Part shown: positions 45,990 to 55,292 of the stretch, piece by piece
Layout: every line of letters starts with the position of its first letter
Position numbering within the stretch: position 1 is the first letter of the stretch
Assembly: GCA_033060915.1 (NCBI GenBank)
Contig: CM065397.1
Location: 35,119,501-35,183,500, forward strand
Direction of reading: 5' to 3'
Source: Euryodendron excelsum
Lineage: Eukaryota; Streptophyta; Magnoliopsida; Ericales; Pentaphylacaceae
Length of the DNA stretch: 64,000 nt
Made by a program: the position numbers and the translations under genes
Notes under the pieces: generated by a model
The model's input: only the letters and a program-made list of their open reading frames with translations
Databases searched by the model: none
What the model was told of the DNA's origin: nothing

Positions 45990-47993
45990 ATGGCAGCCAA
46001 CCCTGAAGAATCATCCCAAATCTCACGAGAGGAGGTTAATGAAATGAGGACCAAGATTGATGAAATGTTTAAGCTCATCCAAACCTTGGCCATAAAGGAT
46101 GCCACTGCAATACCAACGTCATCCATGACTTCGTCCAAGGACCCTGACCCGCTAACTCAAGAATTGTGCTTCAATCTGACAATGCTAGAAGGAACAAGGA
46201 AGACGCCAAGGGGATCAACATTGAAGAGGAGGAAACCATATTGCACTCACCTGGCGTAAAAAGGACTCCCCTAGACCCTCTCAATCTGAAAATCCAAGGG
46301 TTAAAGGATTCACTGCGAATTCTCCATGGCCATAACACTTATGGGTTTACTTCTTATAACGAGCTCTACTTCTTTCCGGATCACCCGAGACCTGCTAAGT
46401 TTAAAATGCCTGACTTCCAAAAGTATGACGGCACTGGTAACCCTATTGCTCATCTTCGTCTGTATGTTGGGGTCACTGAGTGGTCATGGGAATGATCCGA
46501 AACTTCTAATGCAATTATTCCAACACAGTCTTACTAGGTCTACCCTGCAATGGTTTGCCCGTCTGGACCTAAAGAAAATCACGGCTTGGATTGAGCTAGT
46601 CAATGTATTCAAAGCCCAATATCGTTACAACATCGACCTCACCTCTGACCGATGGTCCCTGATGACTATGAGTAAAGGTGAAAACGAAAGTTTCAAGAGC
46701 TACGCCTGGAGATGGAGAGAAGCCGCTGCACAAGTCAATCCTCCATTAGAAGAAAAGGAGTACGTGCAACTGTTTGTACATACTATCTAAGGTATATACT
46801 ACGAGAAGCTTTGCAAAAGCGTATGGAAAAGCTTCTCTTAGCTCATCATGCAAAGGGAGATGATAGAAAATGATCTCAAGACAGGGAGGATTATAAACCC
46901 CTATGCAAAGACTGGAGAAAGTTCGGCCAACATAGCCAAGAAGGTGGCTACTACAAGGGGAATAATCAAGAAGGAAAGCGAGGTGTCTGTCATCCTACCT
47001 GGCCAGCCACCCTAATACTTTCCACCAATACAATCACACCCTGTCCTGCCCTTACCCACTTTAACCATACCTGCTCCAACTCCTAACTATGGCTCTACTG
47101 GGGCACAACCTAACTTTAATAGACCTGCCCGACGCATCCAAACCTTTGACACCTTAGTTTGCACCCAAACTGAGGCCTACCACAACCTTCTGAAGAATAA
47201 TATCTTAAAGCCCATACCTGCTCGTCCATTGCCAAGCCTTCTACCCCCAGCCTTCAATACTGCACTCACTTGTGAATACCATTCGGGTGGCCAAGGGCAT
47301 GACACCGAAAGCTGCTTCTCTCTCAAGCACAAAATTCAAGACTTGATAGATAACAAGACCATTGACTTGCAACCAGTGAATCCTTCTCCTGCTCCTAATG
47401 TAACCATAAATCTTCTGCCAGACCATGCTGTCAACTTTATGTTAGAGGAAATAGTGGAAGAAAATGAACTGGATGTGATTGTGATCGAAGACTGGGAGAC
47501 TGATGAAGAAAGAGATTGGGAGGAGGATCTCCCGCCATGCCCAATCTACCTCTATAACCCTAATGAGGTGCTCGTTTCTTCTGACTAGCTAGTTGAGGAA
47601 CCCACTCTCGAGGAAAAGGACCCTGCTGAAGATATGGCCATTGATGGTTAGGGTGCTGAGTTTCTACACCTGAGGTATGCCGCGACTAAACGTCACTTAT
47701 TGGAGAACCCTGGGCCCATGACCGAGTGCGATTATAAGGACATAAGCTAGGAGCTAGAAGAGCCAAAGGTACCAACAAGGCCATTCGAGTTAAAAGGAGG
47801 CGAGTTAGCAATTCTGTTTACGGAAGAACCTGCCGCCAAGGATATCAAGGAGGCCAATGAAGCCGACAATTGCACCAACACTGCCAACATGCCTGGAGTT
47901 CTAGAAGAAGCTTTCGCCTGCCTTGCCTTGGCTGGAAGCCATGACTATGGATGGAACATCGAGGATGTGGGCATCGTTTCAATGCCCAATTAG
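45990..47993 (+). pseudogene. gag: T2 gag, frameshifted
   Basis: The ATG at 45990 corresponds to 2458 of T1. Frameshifts near 46143 and 46468 and a stop at about 46787 break it. Capsid-like motifs are PDFQKYDGTGNP, DLKKITAWIELVN and EKEYVQLFVHT. The YHSGGQGHDTESCFSLKHKI segment and the acidic part (EEIVEENELDVIVIEDWETD) lie in the intact stretch 47229-47588. The final stop is TAG at 47991-47993, equivalent to T1. Its defects differ from those of T1 except for the shared TAG at 47649-47651. Confidence 0.8.
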
Positions 47994-49990
47994 AAGGATC
48001 CCCATCAAAAGCATACAAGAGAAGGGTGTTCTCACTCACTTTCTTTCTATCTCTTTTACTTTCTGTCTTTAAATTAAAAGTTTGCACTTTCAGTCTAAAA
48101 GACCTCTATGTTTTTCATTAATTAGTGAAATATCATTTTATGCTATTACCTTACATTGCTGTCATCTTTAATGTCTTTTGGGAATGGTGAATGCTTCCAA
48201 CACAAGGGGCATGGTTTATCTTATGAAAGGCCTGACTTGAAGGGATGATTGCGTGAGTTAGCCACTCGCCAAATGATCAGTTTTTCGAAGAGAGAAAGGA
48301 TAGGGATAAGTGAGGAAACTACCCAAAGGCAACACTTGCAAGACACTAAAGCTAAGCAATGTGTGGCTAGATTATCAAGATGAAGATGAGCCATCTTTCA
48401 TTTTCCCATATAAAAGAAAAAAAAGTGTTTATATTCCCTTTGCTTAGCCTCTAGTGCCTCACAAAAAGCGAAAGTTTCCTTGTCAACCCTGATCCAAGAC
48501 CGTTCTCCCACACTAGGGTGGACAGATAACCGAGAACTCTAAGAATGGCATCCATCCTCTATCATGCTAAGGCAACGTTAAATGCTCTATAGATCAAGTA
48601 ATCTAGTTTAAAGTGAAGAGAGGCCTTCATTTCATTTCCCATATAGTCAAAAACAACCGTTGTCAAACCCGTTGAGCCTGTTATGCTTTTTTTTTCAAAG
48701 AAAAAAAAATAACCTAGGAATCACCACCCATAATGGGTAAAATTGAAATGTTAAGAAAAATATTTGAGAGAAAGAAGTAGTAGAAGTGTTTATCTCATCA
48801 AAAGCAAAAAGCGGAAAAGAAAAAAAAAAAAGAAGAAGAAAGAAAAGCAAAAAGAAAGAGTTGCCACAAAAAAAAAAAAAACATATCAGAGAAAAGACCC
48901 AAAAAAAAAAAAAAAAAAATCATCATGTCTGTGCTATGTTGAAAAGCATACAGAAAAGCCAAAAGTCAAGGGGCAAGTGTTAGACGATTCTATTAGAAAG
49001 TCAAAAGTTACAAGAATGGTCAACTCCCTCTGTAAAAGAAGGAAATTTAAAGGTGATCCTAGGTAACAAAGAAGCCCAGTAGAAACAATAAGTTCGAGCC
49101 TTTATCCTTTCTTGTAAAAACCCAAAACCATAGCCTACATTACAAACCTACTAAAGTCCACTCCGATTGAAAATAGATTGCTTGATCCAAATGAGCCGGA
49201 TGTGTTACATAAGCTAAAGAAGGATGCTAACCCTGTCAAAAAAAAAAAAAAAAAGAGTCAAGAACGGTATGGATCTAAACCCTGCTGAAAGCAACATCAA
49301 ACTTGAGCCTGTATATCCTGTTGTTTCAATAACCCCCATAACATAGCCTACATTATGATCCTGAAGCAAAGTCTCCTCAGATTGACAGATTGGCCACTTA
49401 TCGCTCTACTAAAGGTCGGGTAAGTTGTTACTAAAGCCTTGAAAGTTAAGAGTTTCAACCCCAATAATCCTATACACTAACCCCGAGGTAGAGAATCAGA
49501 GGCGGTCAAAAGGTTGAGAAAGGTACGAACTGCTTTCATCCAGTCAAGGTAAGGTTGAGCCAAAGGAGAATCCAAGCCCTCGAAAAGGAAGGAGTGACCA
49601 TTCCAAAGATACTGAGTTTGACAGCACCCCTTGTCATTCCATTAACTAGTATATTTCTAATATGAGCATACATTTCTTAAAAAAAAAAAAAAATTGGCAT
49701 AAGCTCCACATACATAAGACATAACTCCCTGTTGAAACAGAAATGACCAATACAATTCAATATTAACTTATGCAACACATATACAACATCATCATCCATG
49801 CACATACATCTAATTATATACTTAGCTGTAAAAACCATAAATATCTTTGCATGTCCATGCATTTGACTATCTAAATCATAAACATCCATCTCTGTGCAAC
49901 ATTTATGAAAATAAAGCTGTCTAACATAAACTAAATACATCTCCAAGATAAGGGCAAAAGAAGATCATGGTCTACGACGGGGGGCATCTG
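47994..49990 (+). other. T2 post-gag spacer
   Basis: There is no conserved coding sequence. A-rich runs (about 48660-48930, 49239-49254, 49679-49693) create spurious lysine-rich frames. 47994-49430 parallels T1 4459-5862; beyond 49435 the sequence has no T1 counterpart in the window. Confidence 0.6.
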
Positions 49991-50071
49991 TTAAAGATCA
50001 AAATCAATATCCTCTGGATCGAAATTGCCGAAACTTGGCTCCAGAGGAGGCGGATAACTACTAGAAACACC

Positions 50072-50076
50072 AGTAT
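50072..50076. repeat. Target-site duplication of S1, left copy (AGTAT)
   Basis: It is identical to 55288-55292. Confidence 0.9.
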
Positions 50077-50276
50077 TGTAAGCACCCCATTTTTGACCGC
50101 TCGGCAGTCTACACTCCGTCCAGACTTGTTTTCAAGTCATTATGGACATATTCCAATCGAAAACAATCCTCTAGTCCAAATTCCGTCTCTCCATCACTTC
50201 GCGGGCCCGTTAGGCCCAAATAGAGGCAAAATGACCAAAATGCCCTTAGGGGCATTGTCCTTTCTTATTCCAATTC

Positions 50277-50810
50277 TAATCCCTCTCTCGAGATAGTTTA
50301 TTCCTTGAGACGGTCCGAGTAGCAAAACTACTCACAAAACCGTCAGAGTGGCGGAAACACTCACAAAACCGTCAGAGTGGCGGAAACACTCACAAAGCCG
50401 TTAGAGTGACGGAAACACTCAAAACCCAGGCACGTCTCTTCGGAGTCGGTAAGAGCCCTTTCCAATCCCTCTCTCGAGACAGTTTATTCCTCGAGACGGT
50501 TCCAATCCAGGCACGTCTCTTCGGAGTCGGTAAGACCCCTTTCCAATCCCTCTCTCGAGACAGTTTATTCCTCGAGACGGTCCGAGTAGCAAAACTACTC
50601 ACACAACCGTTAGAGTAGCGGAAATACTCACAGAACCATTAGAGTAGCGGAAATACTCACAACCGTTAGAGTAGCGGAAATACTCACAAAACCGTTAGAG
50701 TAGCGGAAATACTCTCAAATCGTCAACCCCGTCCGAGTAGCGGAATACTCAACCCCGTCCGAGTAGCGGAAATACTCAACCCCGTCCGAGTGGCGGAAAC
50801 ACTCAAAACC
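50277..50810 (+). repeat. U3 minisatellites of S1: about 2.5 units of the 81-bp repeat and about 10 or more units of a 27-31-bp repeat
   Basis: 81-bp-type sequence is at 50277-50310 and about 50425-50580. Around it, units with the core CCGTTAGAGTAGCGGAAATA + CTCACAAAA repeat at 50340-50420 and 50605-50805. The short unit contains the inverted repeat GAGTA...TACTC. Confidence 0.8.
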
Positions 50811-50929
50811 TAGGTCAATACCCATGTTTGTTAGCTCACTTCGGTGAAAAATGACCAGACTACCCTTAGGACCTTTTTCAAGACTTTTCGGTCAAGATGA
50901 CCATTTTGCCCCTAGGCATCCGAATGCCC

Positions 50930-51420
50930 CGGGAACCACACCGGCTCTGGGTATCAAACCGGTAATGTCTCAAGAATACTTTTTATAGTGTTCTCGACCT
51001 CCCTTTACCTTTCCGGACCATTCCGAGTTAGTTCCGGCCAACCCGGTGCAAAATGACCGTTTTGCCCCTGGAGGGCCGGTCTCCTTCTTCGACCACACCA
51101 GCTCTGGGTATCAAACCGGTAATGTCCCAAGAATACTTTTTATAGTATTCTCAACCTTCCTTTACCTTTCCGGACCATTCCGAGTCAGTTCCGGCAAACC
51201 CAGTACAAAATGACCGTTTTGCCCCTAGTGGGCCGGTCTCCTTTTCCGACCACGCCGGCTCTGGGAATCAAACCGGCAACCTCTGGGAACATTCTAAATA
51301 ATGTTTCTAGATCCCAAATCTTTTTCCGGGACAATCCGAGTTCGCCCCGGCAGTTTCTTAGTCCGATTGACCGTTTTGCCCCTAAAGGCTCGGTCGACCT
51401 TTCCAACACATCCAATCTTC
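50930..51420 (+). repeat. U3 repeats of 157 bp, three units (S1)
   Basis: CCGGCTCTGG or CCAGCTCTGG recurs at 50941, 51098 and 51255, spacing exactly 157. Each unit ends with a CAAAATGACCGTTTTGCCCC-type motif. Confidence 0.8.
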
Positions 51421-51636
51421 ATTTTTCAAGTCAAATATCTCCAGGACACTATTTTAAGTGTTCCTGCTCCTTTCCGGCCTTCCGGGTCATTCCCGGCTCC
51501 TCCAAATCATTTCCGGACTTTCCGGAGTCACTCCTAGTGAAGCCAGGCTAAAAATTACATGGTAGTCACTAGTACAAGCGCCCAAATCTAGTCAAAGATA
51601 CGTTGCTTGCCGACCTTAATTATTTCCTAAATGGCT

Positions 51637-51733
51637 GGCGCCACTAGTAGTGGCGCCAAGCCAAAAAATGGCCTGGCGCCACTCCTAGTGGCGCCAGTGT
51701 ATAATTTGGCCTGGCGCCACTGCAATAGGCGCC
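51637..51733. promoter_or_regulatory. Three GGCGCC-type palindromes upstream of the S1 TATA box
   Basis: 51637-51657 is a perfect inverted repeat, GGCGCCACTA / TAGTGGCGCC with a one-base centre. 51674-51696 and about 51712-51733 are close variants. The cluster ends about 17 bp before the TATA box. Confidence 0.7.
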
Positions 51734-51749
51734 AGGTTTGTCTTCCCTC

Positions 51750-51757
51750 TATAAATA
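51750..51757 (+). promoter_or_regulatory. TATA box, S1
   Basis: TATAAATA, followed within 130 bp by an AAACCCTA box (51866) and further CCCTAG motifs. Confidence 0.65.
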
Positions 51758-52069
51758 CAGAGCCTTGTTCAACGTGAAGAGGGTTTGCAAACTTAAACTA
51801 AGAATCTCATATTTTGATATACAGAGCTCGAGCACCTCCTAAACCCTAGCCTCCCTAGGTTTTCCCAAACCCTAGCCACCGTACATAAACTCTAGCCTCC
51901 TATACACTCATACACTCCCCCATACACTCATACAATAGCATTCAACCACTCTCTGAAGACTTGAAGAGCAGCCATCCAAAGCTTGAAGACAATCCTTGAA
52001 GACTGAAGGTGAAGATCAAGACTGAAGACCGAAGACCGAAGACTGCACGGCGCGCAAAATAAACAAGAA

Positions 52070-52080
52070 ACAAGGTAGGC
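52070..52080 (+). other. Candidate splice donor in R, S1
   Basis: ACAAG|GTAGGC with the GT at 52075, 325 bp downstream of the TATA box. Confidence 0.4.
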
Positions 52081-54444
52081 TTTCTCTTTAATTTTCTGCA
52101 CTTCCCCCCTCTCTCTTCTCTCTCCAACCCACTTGGGTTTTCTCTATTTTAATCCCCCATCTCTTTCCCCCCTTTCTTTGCATGCTTGAAACAAGGGGAT
52201 TCCCGGTCCATGTGTAGGATTGGACTATTGGAGAGTCACCGTGTCGGGGGCTTTCTTCTAGTCTAACCAAAGACCACGTGGGTCCGGCCCCTTGATTATG
52301 TGGTGAAGCCTTAACCTTGTATGTTCACGACCCCAAATTGCATTGTGCATATCATAATCTTGCATCTTTCAAAACTCATTTTCAAAGTTGTTTTCAAAAC
52401 TGTTTTCAAACTTGTTTTTCAAAATTGCATCAAAATCTCTTTTTCAAAAACTTGTTTTCAAAACCACAATCCTAGGGTGATTCTATCCTTTCCATGGCTA
52501 GGGTTGCTTTAGGAAAGTGTCATATTAAAACTGACCCTTTGGTCTATATTTTCAAACCTTGTTTTCAAAACCACTTTCTCAAAAGTGGTTCTAGCCCTCT
52601 TATGGCTAGAATCGCTTTAGGAAAGTGAGATGTTTTTATACTTTCCTTAAACTCTCCTCTCTAAAATTGTTTTCAAAAACTCCCTTCCAAAATCTATTTT
52701 TCAAATTTCCCTTTTTCAAACTTTCCAAAACTCCTTCTCTTTAAAATCTCTTTCTAAGAACACTCCCTAAATTCACCTTCCTAAAAACTCTCTCCAACAA
52801 CCTCTTCCAAAAATCTTTCTAAAAAAAAAACTCTCTTTCCAAAATCTTCCTTCTAGAAATTCCCCTTTAGGATTTTCCTTCTAAATCTACGTCTCTAAAA
52901 ACATGCTTTCCATAAACTCCCTCTCTTTAAAATCTCTTTCCAAAAACTCTCTTCAAATTTACTTTCCAAAAACATTTCCCTCTAGAAACTTCTCCCTAGG
53001 ATTCCCTTCTAGAAAACTTTCGTGTCCAAAAACGCACTTTCCAAAAACTCTTTCCTTAGAGCCCAAGTCAAGCCCTAGAACCCACAATTAGGAAACCCTA
53101 AATTTTCTCTCCAAAAACATGGTTTTCAAACTTTGCCCCAAACCTAGGTTTCCAAAACCCCTTGTTTACACATTCGAACGATACACGTTTCCAAAACCTA
53201 TTTTCTACGTTAAAACTACGATTTTCCAAAGCTAGGGTTTCTAGAATCTCCCTTTCCAAATCCTATCTTCCCTTTAGGAAACCAAATCCAACCTCCCCGT
53301 TTAGGAAACTAGATCCCGTCCTCCGTTTTCGAAAACAAAATCAAATTTTTTCTTTTAGAAACCAAATCCAATCCCTTCCTAGTCCAAACCTTTCCTAATT
53401 CAATTCCTTCCTAAACCATAAGTTTCCTAAACCTAAATTTTAAACCTTTCCTTAAGTTTCAAAATCCAATTCTTTTCTAATTCAAATCCTTCCCAAACTT
53501 CTACTTTCCTAAATCTTAAGTTTCCAAAACTTGAACATAAAAATCTTTCTTAATTCAACCATTTCCTAATCTTAACTTTTCAAATCTAAGTTTTCAAACT
53601 CTTTCTAAACTCAAACCTTTCCTAAACTCAAGCCTCTCCTAATTTCAAGACTTTCTAAAATTTAAATTCTAAAACTTTCTAAATCCTAAACTTTCTAAAT
53701 TTCAAATCTTTCTAAAATTCTAAGCTTCCTAAATTTGAAACTTTCTTAAGTTGAATCTTTCTAAACCTAAATCTTTCCAAATTCTAAACTTTCCAAAACT
53801 TTAAAATCTTTTCAAATCTAAAACTTTTCTAAATTCAAGACTTTCTTAAGTTGAAAATTTTCTTAATTCAAACATTTCCTAAACTGAAAACTTTCCTTTT
53901 TCAAACTTTTCCAAAACGAAACTTTCGTATTTTCAAAACTTGTTTTCAAAACTTTCCAAAATCAAAACTTCCCTTTTTCAAACATTTCTAAATTCAAAAT
54001 TTTCTTAATTCAAAACTTTCCTAATTTCAAAACATTTCTAAATTCGAAACTCTCCTAATTTGAAAACTTTCCTAATTCAAAACTTTCCTAAGTTGAAACT
54101 TTCCTAAACCTAAAACTTTCCAAAAATGAAACTTTCCAAAGATAACATTTTCCTAATTCGAAACTTTCCTAATCCAAATCTTTCCTAAATTCCAAGTTTC
54201 CAAATCTTTCCAAATCTTCCAAATCCAACATTCCAATCCAATCTTTCTTAATCTCAAGTCTAGGTTTCCTAAACCTCCATCTTTCCAAAACCAAGTCTTT
54301 CCAAAATCAATCTTTTCAAATCAAAGTCCAATCTTTCCAATTTCAATTTCCAATCTCCTTTTCTAATCTCAAATCAAATCCAATTTTCAATTCAATCTCT
54401 TTCTTCCAATCCAATCTCTCTCTTCAAATCAATCTCTTTTCAAT

Positions 54445-54458
54445 CAGACTCCGGTCCG
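54445..54458 (+). other. Conserved leader hairpin, S1 copy (UCCG loop)
   Basis: CAGAC-TCCG-GTCCG has four pairs plus one A-C mismatch. It is followed by the conserved GACCTGATTCC...GGGATACGTAGGCAAC block. Confidence 0.4.
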
Positions 54459-55287
54459 AACTACAACTGACCTGATTCCCCCAAAGGGATACGTAGGCAA
54501 CGTTCATAGGTGCGGTCACAATACTTTTCAAACTTTCAATTCCACCCTCATGGGTGCGGTTTTCAAAATCTATTCAAATCTCGAATTTCAATTTCAAAAG
54601 TTTCTATTTTCAAATTTCTACTTTCAATTTTCAAACTTTTCAATTTCAAATCTTTCCAATTTCAAATCTATTTTCAAATCAAATCAATTTCAAATCAATC
54701 TCTTTCCAAATCTATTTTTCAATTCTCTCTTATTTGCACTTGCATACCATGCATCATGTTAGTTTCTTTTCAAACATTGTTTTTCTAAAGTGAAATAGGA
54801 TTGAACATGGGTTAATTAAAGACTCTCATAGGTAAATCTAGGGTAGATTGACATGTAGGTACTGAAAGGGCGGGGTAGGGTGATAGCTTAGTGCGTCTTC
54901 CCTACACGTAACCAACCTCCGAACTTAGATCACTGTTTTCAAAGACCAAAAAGGAGTTATTCTTCTAAAAAGTGCTAAATATTTTTCAAAGGTTGCCAAA
55001 CAACCTGTTTTCTTGAAAACCCTCTCTTGAGGAGATATTTTCAAAAATCATTTTTCGAAACCCTAAGTGTAGTCTTCGGATTATTCTTAGTTTTTAGGTG
55101 ACCTAACTCACCTTAATCAAGTTAGGTGGCGACTCCAAATCTTTTTCAAAAGCCCTTTATTCAAACAGTTTTTCAATTAAAACCTAGTCGCACTCATTCT
55201 TTTAGGAGGGTGAGTTCTAACGAGAGAGTAAAGCATTTTTCCCGCTTAGGTGAGTATTCCTCGGGCGCGAAAAATCTGGGCGCGACA

Positions 55288-55292
55288 AGTAT
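55288..55292. repeat. Target-site duplication of S1, right copy (AGTAT)
   Basis: It directly abuts the LTR end CGCGACA. Confidence 0.9.

Larger units (their letters stand above)
50077..55287 (+). mobile_element. S1: solo LTR of the Tat-like family (5211 bp)
   Basis: It begins TGTAAGCACCCC, ends TCTGGGCGCGACA and is flanked by AGTAT on both sides, with no PBS or PPT. A solo LTR arises by recombination between the two LTRs of a full element. The start and the U3 resemble B more than T2. It is the best-preserved single LTR in the window and serves as the reference for the family. Confidence 0.93.

Noticed and set aside
48764..49066. Lysine-rich protein
   Set aside because: Product of A-runs in the T2 spacer; not conserved in T1.
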